Assembly: GCA_050943315.1 (NCBI GenBank) | Contig: JBMNOY010000047.1 | Span: 1 to 18,803, forward strand | Direction: 5' to 3' | Source of the DNA: JBDKUD01 sp050943315 | GTDB taxonomy: Bacteria; Bacillota; Syntrophomonadia; Syntrophomonadales; Syntrophomonadaceae | DNA length: 18,803 nucleotides | Shown: piece after piece, positions 8,078 through 15,297 of the stretch | Layout: each line of letters starts with the position of its first letter | Numbering within the stretch: the stretch's first letter is position 1 | Position numbers and translations under genes: made by a program | The notes under the pieces: model-generated | The model's database searches: none | Seen by the model: the letters and a program-made list of their open reading frames with translations, nothing else | Told to the model about the DNA's origin: nothing

Positions 8078-9793
8078 TTAGTTTTTGAGAATATGGATTA
8101 ATGTGTAAAGTTTTAGCAGGGCAGCTTGAAAATGGCTGGGGGAAAGCCCGGGTAAATCCTTATCCGGGCAGCACAGCAAGTTATAATAATCTTTTAGCAA
8201 GTCCGGGTGGGCATGGTTGAATTTTTGGTAGTTTAAGTAGGAACCCATTTGTTTATGTGATAACTGGGTCAAGAAGCTGGAGCAGCCTTCAGATTGAGGC
8301 TCAGCTGGGTGAATGGGCATGGATGTATGTAACTGCGCCTGGGCCAGATTTAGGTATATATCTGTGTACTCGGGTAATTCTTCTTTAAGTGCTTCTATTT
8401 CCAGTACTAATTCGCGGTCGGTAAATCGCTGCCGTACATTATCATCTTGCTCTTGCAGCTCATAAATACGAAAGCGGGCTTTCGCCGGGTCAGGGGACAA
8501 ATTGTAAATTGAATCCCGGGTCAGGGTGAAAATCTTGTATTGCCTTTCTGTATCCAGCGGAAGGTTTACCGTGTCAAAGGGAAGCTTGTCAAGTAAGAAA
8601 GATTGCCGCTCGGGATCATATCTTTCTATAAAAAACTTGAAAGGATAAATGGACTCAATGCCTGGCAAGACAGGGGCATATTGTTTTACTTCCCAGGCAC
8701 ATAAACCAGCCAGCACGTTAAGTTCACGGTTTGCCGGAAAGATAATGTCAACATCACCAAAAATAGAGGAAAAGAGTTCCCGAATTCCCAGGGTCAATGA
8801 TGCTCCACCCACCAGCAGAAGGTGATCCAGGTTCCACTTGCCGGAGTCATAAAGGCCCAGGCGGGCAGCCCGGCTCTGTAAGGAGGAATCAATATAGTCT
8901 TTTAAGCGTTTAAATAGGGGTTGCATTTGATGAGCGAACAATTCCCGGTCCACATCAAGAATGAGGGATTGATGAGCATAGAAATCAGGTATATGGAGAT
9001 AGGCTGACGATGATTCTCCCAGTTCCAGCTTAAGATTTTCCGCCTGGCGCAACATCTGATTGAGTTTGAAATTTTGATAGAAGGGTAGTGATTTGTCTTG
9101 CCCCAGGCTGTCAACTATATGTTGGCCGGTCTGAATTTGGAAAGCCGGGTAAATTATGTTTCTCAGAATAGCATGGTCAACCTCGGAGCCACTAAAGATG
9201 TCGTGTCCGGTCTGTAATTGGGTTTCCAGTATGAGACGGTTTTGGTTGGGGTTAATAGTCAAAAAGCTAAAATCAGTGGTACCTCCTCCAATATCAACAC
9301 AAAGTACATCACCTTGAACCGGTTGGGCAGGATTAATTAAACGGGACCCTAAAGCAGCCGCTACCGGTTCCAGCAGCATATTTACCCGTTCAACCTCGAA
9401 ACAGGCGGAAATAGCTTCTACCAGCAGTCTTCGCGCCTTGAGTCCAAAGTAATTGGGAATCCCTATGGTGACTGATTCTACAGTTTGTTTACGGGGCTCT
9501 ACATATTCTTTCTTTAGAAAAGTAAAGAATGCCGCCACAATGTGAGGTAAATCAAATGGACCAAGTCTAAAGGAGAGGTTCCTTTTCAAATATAATTTAA
9601 AGAACCGGGCACAACAGGCACCTGGCGCCTGAAGACGCAGTGCCGCCGGGCCAAAATAAAGACTGTCGGTAGAAGGAAGGTAGGTCACTGCCGTAGGTAT
9701 GGATTCTCCTTCCCCGGCCAGATTTATCAGCCGGTCGTTTTCCCAGTAGCCCAATTTTGTGTAGGAGGTTCCGAAATCTATTCCCAAGTGCAT
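8078..9793 (-). CDS. Divergent Hsp70-fold (DnaK-like) ATPase
   Basis: This is an actin/Hsp70-fold ATPase, the last gene of a four-gene operon. Counting from ATG 9799, the nucleotide-binding marks are: phosphate-1 LGIDFGTSYTKLGYW (5-19), connect-1 IGIPNYF and LLEPVAAALG (112-151), phosphate-2 CVDIGGGTTDFSFL (167-180), a GSEVDHAI stretch, and the adenosine motif LLLVGGASLTLGIRELF (327-343). After about residue 370 the sequence loses resemblance to DnaK. The usual beta-sandwich substrate domain and EEVD-type tail are not recognisable; about 200 unfamiliar residues stand there instead. It is therefore not the housekeeping DnaK, and no grpE or dnaJ is nearby. I prefer ATG 9793, 9 bases from an AAGGG site; ATG 9799 overlaps the upstream stop as TAATG, so it is also plausible. 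Role unknown: probably ATP-driven remodelling or assembly of its operon partners. Confidence 0.85.
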   Translation of the reverse strand: MHLGIDFGTSYTKLGYWENDRLINLAGEGESIPTAVTYLPSTDSLYFGPAALRLQAPGACCARFFKLYLKRNLSFRLGPFDLPHIVAAFFTFLKKEYVEPRKQTVESVTIGIPNYFGLKARRLLVEAISACFEVERVNMLLEPVAAALGSRLINPAQPVQGDVLCVDIGGGTTDFSFLTINPNQNRLILETQLQTGHDIFSGSEVDHAILRNIIYPAFQIQTGQHIVDSLGQDKSLPFYQNFKLNQMLRQAENLKLELGESSSAYLHIPDFYAHQSLILDVDRELFAHQMQPLFKRLKDYIDSSLQSRAARLGLYDSGKWNLDHLLLVGGASLTLGIRELFSSIFGDVDIIFPANRELNVLAGLCAWEVKQYAPVLPGIESIYPFKFFIERYDPERQSFLLDKLPFDTVNLPLDTERQYKIFTLTRDSIYNLSPDPAKARFRIYELQEQDDNVRQRFTDRELVLEIEALKEELPEYTDIYLNLAQAQLHTSMPIHPAEPQSEGCSSFLTQLSHKQMGSYLNYQKFNHAHPDLLKDYYNLLCCPDKDLPGLSPSHFQAALLKLYTLIHILKN

Positions 9794-9798
9794 AGCCA

Positions 9799-11373
9799 TT
9801 AACCCTTCATACTTATTATCATATAAGGGACCTCTTCTTCTGCCAATTGGTCTACACGTATGATGAAGAGATCACCTTCTTCATGTAAAATAGTTCCATC
9901 GCGATCATCGGTGACGCGTGTTTCTATCATATATTTATCTATCAGATGCCGGTAAGCAGCGGGAAAGGCCTGTCCCTTCTCTAAAGGCACACGTTCAACT
10001 CTGATATCCATATCCTTCCATATGCGATTCAGGTTGCGGGGAGCCATCACCCTTTCCAGATCCGCCCGGGTGTTAGCCAGGATATTCAAGTAGCTGTCCA
10101 GTTCATTAACCAGCTCAAGAAATTGACCGGAAATCATTTTTTCATGTTCATATTGAACTGACATTAATTGAATCTTGTTCTCCAGGTTTAATAAATTGGT
10201 TTGCACCCGGATTAAAGCGGAGTACAGTGTTCCTAACTTTTTAATACTGCGGTTATCGGCCACTGCCTGATAATAATTGTAAGAGTTATCAACAAGATGT
10301 TTTGCCCTGGTGGTGAAATATTTTAAATCAGGCGAAGCAGCGGAAGAGAGCTCATCAACTGCTTGCGTCAGATCAGATAGAGTTTCGGCCGTATGGTCGT
10401 GAAGCTCGGTGATTAGTTTATGGTTCACAGGTGGCAGCATGATCAGGAGGTTTAGTATTAAATGACCATCTAGCTTTGCTAAATACGTCTGGCTGCAATT
10501 TAAGAACCGTATTAAGGCGGATAAGCAGCCTGCCAGGTTAAAAGACAGCTCTTTAACCCGGCTCATATTGGCATTATCAAGATGCAGGCTAATAAGCTCC
10601 AGTTGTCTGTCTATCTCTGGCTTCAGGATATGGTTATGGAATATTTGCAACGGTGCAATCTTACTGCTAAAGGTGCTTAGTTTGGCAGCCATTTGATCGC
10701 TGATGACCCTGGCGGCTTTTTGTTCACCAGGCAATTGATAATTATCCGCCAGAATTTTTAATGCTTCCAGGTAGACTAAATAGCTGTTCCAATTCTTTAC
10801 GAGCAGCATGTTGCTGAAATCAAGCTCCATCATCATCTGTATAGCGGGAAGGTAAATTGATGCATTTAAACGGTCCGAAATATAGTCATGGTCGGCCAGT
10901 ACTTTCATTAATGGGGCAGTAATAGCCTCAAGATGGTTAAAATCGCTCTTAAGCTCTTTTAAAAGATATAAAAGTTCAGTCGGTAATTGTTCCTTTTCAC
11001 TTATTATTACAACTAAATTTCTGTATATATCGGCACGGTAGTTGCTCAGTATAGCAGAAAAAGTTTTTACTTTATTGTATAGTTGCGCATAACGTTTCAA
11101 GCTGGCCAGGATATCCTTTTTTATCATTTCTTCCTGCCGGCTTATTTTTAGCTGAGAAGTTATTTCCTGCTCAATTCTGCGCTCATAGACAGGCATGAAG
11201 CGGTCATGAAAGCTTCGGTAGTAGAAGGAATTAATTTCGTAAAGGTACCTGTCGATGGCAGGCAGATCAAAACTATTGTTAGCCAGGGGACTGGTGACCG
11301 CCTCTATCTCACCCCTTATTTCGGCCAGAAAGTGCTTTATGGTATTAACAAATTGATCTTTGGTGGTTGACAT
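9799..11373 (-). CDS. Helical protein of unknown function, partner of the Hsp70-fold ATPase
   Basis: I do not recognise this 524-residue protein. It is soluble-looking, without signal peptide or clear membrane segment, and appears almost wholly alpha-helical, with long charged/leucine heptad-like stretches (for example around 390-460, LNLENKIQLMSVQYEHEK). The last 90 residues differ: a basic/acidic segment (NRIWKDMDIRVERVP) leads to alternating hydrophobic beta-like strands (DGTILHEEGDLFIIRVDQL, YMIISMKG), so a small folded end domain is likely. ATG 11373 is 7 bases after GGAGG, and it overlaps the preceding stop as TAATG. Its own stop overlaps the Hsp70-fold gene in the same way, so the two proteins are translationally coupled and probably made in fixed ratio. 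A nucleotide-exchange or scaffold role for the ATPase is conceivable, but nothing in the sequence proves it. Confidence 0.8.
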   Translation of the reverse strand: MSTTKDQFVNTIKHFLAEIRGEIEAVTSPLANNSFDLPAIDRYLYEINSFYYRSFHDRFMPVYERRIEQEITSQLKISRQEEMIKKDILASLKRYAQLYNKVKTFSAILSNYRADIYRNLVVIISEKEQLPTELLYLLKELKSDFNHLEAITAPLMKVLADHDYISDRLNASIYLPAIQMMMELDFSNMLLVKNWNSYLVYLEALKILADNYQLPGEQKAARVISDQMAAKLSTFSSKIAPLQIFHNHILKPEIDRQLELISLHLDNANMSRVKELSFNLAGCLSALIRFLNCSQTYLAKLDGHLILNLLIMLPPVNHKLITELHDHTAETLSDLTQAVDELSSAASPDLKYFTTRAKHLVDNSYNYYQAVADNRSIKKLGTLYSALIRVQTNLLNLENKIQLMSVQYEHEKMISGQFLELVNELDSYLNILANTRADLERVMAPRNLNRIWKDMDIRVERVPLEKGQAFPAAYRHLIDKYMIETRVTDDRDGTILHEEGDLFIIRVDQLAEEEVPYMIISMKG

Positions 11374-12839
11374 TACTCTACCTCCATTAGCCTGGCAGTA
11401 AGGATTTGCAGCCTGATACGGCCATCTTTATTCCTGAACAAATCAGCCTTGTGGTTGTAATCGTCGATCAATCTGTCTAAACTGTAATGCTTTAGCCCTT
11501 CCACAATTCGGGTTGCTAGAGAGCGCTCCTTATCACTTGCCCAGGGGCTCAGTTCATTCACCAGCTGGTGATTAAGAAACATATCCGCAGGTATCCATTT
11601 CCACAAATCCACATAACTGGTCAAGAGACTGCTGCCTACGTGTTTGTCGGGTTTATTGCCTTGCCTTATAAGCAGGCGCACGAATTCCATAATAACGAAG
11701 GCTTCATGTGGTAATGATGATATTCTTTCCCGTATAGCCCGAATAAAACTGCTCATTCTCCTGGTACTAAAACCCTGGGTGATTTCTTCCGGGGTTATAT
11801 TAAATGTGTCATGGGGACGAAATCGCTTTATCGCTGTAAATCTGTCTATTAGGTCAAATAATCCATATTGAGGGGATTTATTTAGTGCTTCCAATAGGGC
11901 TTCATACCACCGCAAATAACTGATGGAGGCCATGTCCGCACTTAGCAGGTTAAAATACTGGCTGTAAAAGTTGTTAGCCAATTGATAAGAATGAAGAGGG
12001 TCGTACAACAGCGCAAAGACCGGCAGTATTTTGCGCACCAGCCGGTTAAACCTGGTATATATGTGTTTCTCCAGGCTAATATCAACCAAACGGTTCTGGT
12101 CCAGGTAATCAGCATAAATATCCACAAGAACAGCCAGGCTGTCTGCAATCAGACCGGTCCGAAAAATAGCTTCAACCGCATCCAGCAGCAAGTTTATGCG
12201 TTCATTTCCAAAAGGTTCACTAAAATTGGAGACTGAACAGGCTTGCATCTTGGTAACGGCGGCAATAAACAGAGAAAGTTTGTCCCCATGAAGGGTTGCC
12301 AGTCCGCTTGGTTTAATGTCAGTACCGAACAGCCCGTAGTTTTGTTTTAGCTGCTGGTCTTTTAAGTACGCTTGCCGGTTGCGGATTAAATTACGCAACT
12401 CTTGGTTACCGCTGCGGGGTAGAAGGTATGCACAGGATTCAAGGTTTAAAACATTAATAATTTTTTCAAAATTTTTGATCCAGTCGCGGTTGTATATTGT
12501 TATTAAAAATTGCAGTTGCTGTGGCTCAGGATGACTATTAATAATATGAAAGGGAACGAAGTCCAGGAACTCCTTCACCAATTCCGGATTTTTGGCCAGT
12601 AGCCAGTTGACTACGGTAACATTATTCATATTGTTAAAGATAATGGTCCAAAATAGATTTCGCTCTTTAGAATAATATATTGACCGCAGCAGGAAATCAC
12701 ACTCGCCATCGTTGTTTATATATATGTTGCTCGATACTGCTTGCCGGATTTTTGTGCGCAAGGCTAACTCCTGTTCCCAGAATAGAAACAGGTTGCTGTC
12801 TTTACAAGCATTAGCATATTCATTAACTATGTCCTGCAT
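11373..12839 (-). CDS. Helical protein of unknown function in the Hsp70-fold operon
   Basis: I do not recognise this 488-residue protein. It is predicted soluble and all-helical, rich in Leu, Asn, Tyr and Arg, with no catalytic-looking motif, no Cys cluster and no Walker box. Residues about 70-110 contain VVNWLLAKNPELVKEF followed by HIINSHPEPQQLQFLI, resembling a segment of the next gene upstream (233-residue protein), so the two may share a helical module. ATG 12839 is well supported by AGGAG 7 bases upstream, and its stop overlaps the downstream gene as TAATG. Repeated helix pairs suggest a scaffold or adaptor such as an alpha-solenoid; this is an impression from composition only. Confidence 0.78.
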   Translation of the reverse strand: MQDIVNEYANACKDSNLFLFWEQELALRTKIRQAVSSNIYINNDGECDFLLRSIYYSKERNLFWTIIFNNMNNVTVVNWLLAKNPELVKEFLDFVPFHIINSHPEPQQLQFLITIYNRDWIKNFEKIINVLNLESCAYLLPRSGNQELRNLIRNRQAYLKDQQLKQNYGLFGTDIKPSGLATLHGDKLSLFIAAVTKMQACSVSNFSEPFGNERINLLLDAVEAIFRTGLIADSLAVLVDIYADYLDQNRLVDISLEKHIYTRFNRLVRKILPVFALLYDPLHSYQLANNFYSQYFNLLSADMASISYLRWYEALLEALNKSPQYGLFDLIDRFTAIKRFRPHDTFNITPEEITQGFSTRRMSSFIRAIRERISSLPHEAFVIMEFVRLLIRQGNKPDKHVGSSLLTSYVDLWKWIPADMFLNHQLVNELSPWASDKERSLATRIVEGLKHYSLDRLIDDYNHKADLFRNKDGRIRLQILTARLMEVE

Positions 12840-12849
12840 AACAGGTCTC

Positions 12850-13542
12850 CTATCTATAACCCAGAGCCAAATTCAGTATTTGACAGGCATTACGTGATTT
12901 TACCTCATCATCTTCGGTGAGGTAAATGTAATAATAAATAGATTTTTCTTTGTTGGTAAAAATCCCTCTTAAACAATCTTTCCCGACAACGCTGATACTA
13001 TCGCTGTGGGCTTTATTTCTGGTTAAATACCGGTAACTAATAAGGCGGGTAATAAAAGCATAACGCCCGACTTTTTCAAAGTGGGTTTTAAGTCCCGGTT
13101 CTTTGTAGGGGTTGGCCTCCTCATACTTATAGACAATGTCTGCCGTGCGGGGACGGGGCAGGTGGTCCAAATGGGCTCTATGCTCCAGCAGATAATCAAT
13201 AACCGGTAAATCAGATCTGGTTATCAGGTTATCAGCAAAAGTGTATCTTAAATAAGGATGAAACTCATGGGGAAAGTTATTTACAGACAGAGGTTCATTC
13301 CTTAAGGTCTCAATGAGGTCAGGCCGGGATAATAGAAAATTTATCAAATCATCCTGCCCTTTAGCAAAACGGGGCAGGTAGGTGGTATAGTCTTTTAACA
13401 AATAATTAGCATAGCGGTCATAAAAAAGCAGGTAGGAATCCGGAGCAGTAACTCTAAGCATCTGGGCATAGGTTAAAAGGTCCTTATACTCCTGTTCTTC
13501 AAGTTTCTGCCTGCGTTCCAGTTTCCTCAAAATACTTCTCAT
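12850..13542 (-). CDS. Small protein of unknown function, first gene of the Hsp70-fold operon
   Basis: This first gene of the operon encodes about 230 residues that I cannot assign. The N terminus is a basic amphipathic helix (RSILRKLERRQKLEEQEYKDLL), followed by helical segments including LINFLLSRPDLIETLRNEP and LPVIDYLLEHRAHLDHLP. The last third is different: a strand-like KSIYYYIYLTEDDEVKSRN leads to a Cys-containing end (NACQILNLALG). No signal peptide or membrane helix is seen. ATG 13542 is preferred because a TAAGGTGG site sits about 5 bases upstream; GTG 13551 lies inside that site. Ten bases separate its stop from the next gene, so it heads the polycistronic message. The divergent upstream spacer to 13717 shows AT-rich promoter-like sequence but no strong -35. 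Confidence 0.76.
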   Translation of the reverse strand: MRSILRKLERRQKLEEQEYKDLLTYAQMLRVTAPDSYLLFYDRYANYLLKDYTTYLPRFAKGQDDLINFLLSRPDLIETLRNEPLSVNNFPHEFHPYLRYTFADNLITRSDLPVIDYLLEHRAHLDHLPRPRTADIVYKYEEANPYKEPGLKTHFEKVGRYAFITRLISYRYLTRNKAHSDSISVVGKDCLRGIFTNKEKSIYYYIYLTEDDEVKSRNACQILNLALGYR

Positions 13543-13716
13543 AAGCGCCACCTTACCAGCCAGAAGGGAATCCTTGGGTTGCCTAATAATTAATCACTAA
13601 TTCTATATTACTATATATAATGAGTTCTCGCGAGGACGCAATTTTATCAGGCAGATGTATTAAAATAATGATGAAAGTATTTGATGATAGCATGGGTACG
13701 CGAAAGGGGTTTACTT

Positions 13717-14322
13717 GTGGACATAAGGAATTCCAGGGTGCGGTTGGCTGTATTTCCGCTTTTGGGCTTATTGCTGGCAGCCGCCATTATCCTGCACAAT
13801 ATTGACATTCTTGCCAGCGGCAAAACAGTAATATTTGACTACTGGCAAAATTTACGCCAGGGCAATGTCGGTTATGGCCATGTGTCTGCATTTAACAATA
13901 ATATACAACTAGATAATCTGCAACCAGGTGATATATTACTGGGCGGGTGGCCTGATTGTGCCTATGGGTTGTTTTCCCATACTGCTTTATATTTGGGCCA
14001 TGGCAAAGTGCTGGAGGGTTACATTGAGTCCGGAATAACCATTAACCCGGTGGACCACTTCAAAGAATATGCCTGGGCTTGTATACTGCGGGTTAAAACC
14101 AGTGAAAAGGTTAAAGCGCAGGTGATAGACTATGCCCTAAGGCAGCAGGGTAAGATTTTTTATCCGCTCGCCTTTAAAAATGGGACCAACTATTGGAACT
14201 GCAGCAAAATTATATGGAAAGCTTATAAAGAGCAAAATATTGACCTTGAGTCAGCTGATGATTTATGGATTGCCCCCGAAGTTTTCCGGGACAGCCAGTA
14301 TGTTGAAATAATTGACAGCTAA
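13717..14322 (+). CDS. Membrane-anchored YiiX/YebB-like (permuted NlpC/P60) cysteine hydrolase
   Basis: This is a circularly permuted papain-fold enzyme of the YiiX/YebB type (C92-like), which cuts peptide, amide or ester bonds, often in the cell wall or on lipids. Counting from GTG 13717, residues 8-29 form a hydrophobic N-terminal anchor or signal. QPGDILLGGWPD (69-80) opens the fold. The catalytic His is H88 in FSHTALYLG, E100 in VLEGYIESG is conserved, and the nucleophile Cys is C162 in YWNCSKIIWKAY; this His-before-Cys order is the permuted arrangement. GTG 13717 is chosen because AAAGGGG (13703-13709) lies 7 bases before it, although the frame is open from 13681. The next gene starts 14 bases downstream with its own site, so the two are cotranscribed. 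The natural substrate is unknown. Confidence 0.8.
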   Translation: MDIRNSRVRLAVFPLLGLLLAAAIILHNIDILASGKTVIFDYWQNLRQGNVGYGHVSAFNNNIQLDNLQPGDILLGGWPDCAYGLFSHTALYLGHGKVLEGYIESGITINPVDHFKEYAWACILRVKTSEKVKAQVIDYALRQQGKIFYPLAFKNGTNYWNCSKIIWKAYKEQNIDLESADDLWIAPEVFRDSQYVEIIDS

Positions 14323-14328
14323 AAGGAG
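14323..14328 (+). promoter_or_regulatory. Ribosome site that fixes an AUU start
   Basis: AAGGAG follows the preceding stop at once and is 8 bases from the in-frame ATT at 14337. No ATG, GTG or TTG in frame lies at a usable distance; the first in-frame ATG is 14370, 41 bases away and without a site of its own. Confidence 0.65.
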
Positions 14329-14336
14329 AGATAACC

Positions 14337-14762
14337 ATTAAATCTATTTGCAGGCTGTATGTTATTCATATGGGAGCAATTATGGCGGTATGGCTGGGTA
14401 CATATTTTAGTCCCCTGGACATGCTGCTGACGCTGCTTTTTTTTCTGGTAATTGCCGTAGAGACCAGAAGCCAGGTTGCAGTGGGAGCTAAACCGGTTCG
14501 GACAGCTATGGTATGGCAGGCGCCCGGTTTAGTATTAAGTATTGCCATTCTTAGCGGGTGGTGGCAGTATGTAGGTGCTGGCCAGTACTTTATATTTTTG
14601 CTGGAGTTCTGGTCAACACCAGTATTACCTTTGATATCTATCCTGGCCCAACCTTTTTTGCCTTACCCTTCTTATTACTATATGCTCCTTTCCACTCCCT
14701 TTTTTTTATCCCTGTTTTACTTAATCTTGACGGCCTTAGTTTTTACTCGAAATAAGCCTTAA
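14337..14762 (+). CDS. Small multispanning membrane protein of unknown function, apparent AUU start
   Basis: I do not recognise this protein. From ATT 14337 it has 141 residues; from ATG 14370 it has 130. About four hydrophobic segments are visible (near LDMLLTLLFFLVIAV, MVWQAPGLVLSIAIL, YFIFLLEFW with VLPLISILA, and PFFLSLFYLILTALVF) with short charged linkers and a basic C terminus (RNKP). It has no catalytic motif. It is directly downstream of, and presumably cotranscribed with, the YiiX-like hydrolase, so a membrane partner or immunity-like role is possible but unproven. The strong AAGGAG at 14323-14328 points to the AUU codon 8 bases later as initiator; AUU starts are known to limit expression of infC in bacteria. 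The last codon and stop (14760-14762) overlap the start of a folded-RNA candidate. Confidence 0.7.
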   Translation: MKSICRLYVIHMGAIMAVWLGTYFSPLDMLLTLLFFLVIAVETRSQVAVGAKPVRTAMVWQAPGLVLSIAILSGWWQYVGAGQYFIFLLEFWSTPVLPLISILAQPFLPYPSYYYMLLSTPFFLSLFYLILTALVFTRNKP

Positions 14763-14905
14763 AAAAGTGATCCGCCGGTCAATCTATATCGAAAACCGGA
14801 TCTCCCGGCAACGATATAAATATTTGTCCAGCGGATCGCGAAGACGATAGGTTCTGTTCTTCGGTTAAGAAGACACGGCAAAGGATGTAATAAAGGCCAC
14901 TTTTT
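14762..14905 (+). ncRNA. Candidate structured RNA or terminator-like element of unknown class
   Basis: Nested complementary segments occupy about 144 bases. AAAAAGTG (14762-14769) can pair with CACTTTTT (14898-14905) to close the element. GATCCGC (14769-14775) pairs with GCGGATC (14831-14837), and TATATCG (14785-14791) with CGATATA (14812-14818). CCGG (14796-14799) pairs with CCGG (14805-14808) at the tip. A further hairpin is TTCTT/AAGAA (14857-14871). No tRNA, tmRNA, SRP, 6S or familiar riboswitch consensus is recognised. The terminal T run means it could also act as the end of the upstream transcript. Alternative: a small mobile repeat with short terminal inverted repeats. Confidence 0.5.
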
Positions 14906-15060
14906 ACTTAGACCTTATTTAACATTTTTGCCTGTCCTTTTCGCCTTCTGGACTTAGTATATCTCAAAAGGAAACTAATATTCGGGAAAAAGATGGCAGT
15001 CTCATTGGTGTTCAGAGTTATCAGCAGACCAAAAGTAATATACTATTAGCTTAATGAGCG
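14906..15060. other. Gene-free spacer with no recognised feature
   Basis: Short open stretches here lack a start and a ribosome site. I see no gene or clear signal in it. Confidence 0.5.
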
Positions 15061-15115
15061 TCAATATTAACAAAATCTTAACCAATTGGACCTCAATATT
15101 AACATAGTTTTAACA
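15061..15115 (+). promoter_or_regulatory. Paired TTAACA direct repeats (PhoP/OmpR-type operator)
   Basis: Two nearly identical blocks begin at 15061 and 15093, both reading TCAATATTAACA. Each contains two TTAAC-type half-sites 11 bases apart: TTAACA 15067-15072 with TTAACC 15078-15083, and TTAACA 15099-15104 with TTAACA 15110-15115. Tandem TTAACA with about 5 bases between copies is the established PhoP box pattern in Bacillus. The array ends where the -35 region of the adjacent -10 box would lie, the usual activator position. Confidence 0.55.
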
Positions 15116-15142
15116 CAAATATGATGCACATATAGTTATAAT
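15114..15142 (+). promoter_or_regulatory. Promoter with perfect -10 and no -35, ahead of hdrC
   Basis: TATAAT at 15137-15142 is a perfect -10 box. The sequence 17 bases upstream (CACAAA, 15114-15119) is a poor -35 and overlaps the last TTAACA half-site, which suggests an activator-dependent promoter. A transcript from about 15149 would have a leader of roughly 150 bases before hdrC. Confidence 0.55.
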
Positions 15143-15209
15143 TAGAATATTATTCTTACCTAATACCAACAATAGACGCAATAATCAAAGACTGTAAAAA
15201 ATGTAGAAA

Positions 15210-15236
15210 TAATACTTGCTGGGGTATTAGCTTTTT
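15210..15236 (+). terminator. Weak hairpin with T run in the hdrC leader
   Basis: TAATAC (15210-15215) pairs with GTATTA (15224-15229) around an 8-base loop, followed by GCTTTTT. It is a weak terminator-like hairpin just before a better one. Confidence 0.35.
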
Positions 15237-15269
15237 CAACACACAAATGATAATGTGTTGTTTTTTTTT
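15237..15269 (+). terminator. Intrinsic terminator in the hdrC leader (possible attenuator)
   Basis: CAACACA (15237-15243) pairs perfectly with TGTGTTG (15254-15260), loop of 10, followed by nine consecutive Ts (15261-15269). It lies only 28 bases before the hdrC start, downstream of the TATAAT promoter. It would either end a short RNA of about 120 bases or attenuate hdrCBA. Confidence 0.65.
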
Positions 15270-15297
15270 AAGTAGGGGGAAGAGAGGGGTGATATGT

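Noticed and set aside
14762..14905. Known riboswitch or 6S/tmRNA/SRP RNA
   Set aside because: I compared it with remembered consensus motifs (cobalamin, c-di-GMP, c-di-AMP, T-box, glycine, SAM, THF and others) and found no convincing match.
14925..15054. Possible gene remnant reading KDGSLIGVQSYQQTKSN, PAS-like
   Set aside because: There is no start, no ribosome site and the frame is too short to call; the likeness to a PAS end is weak.
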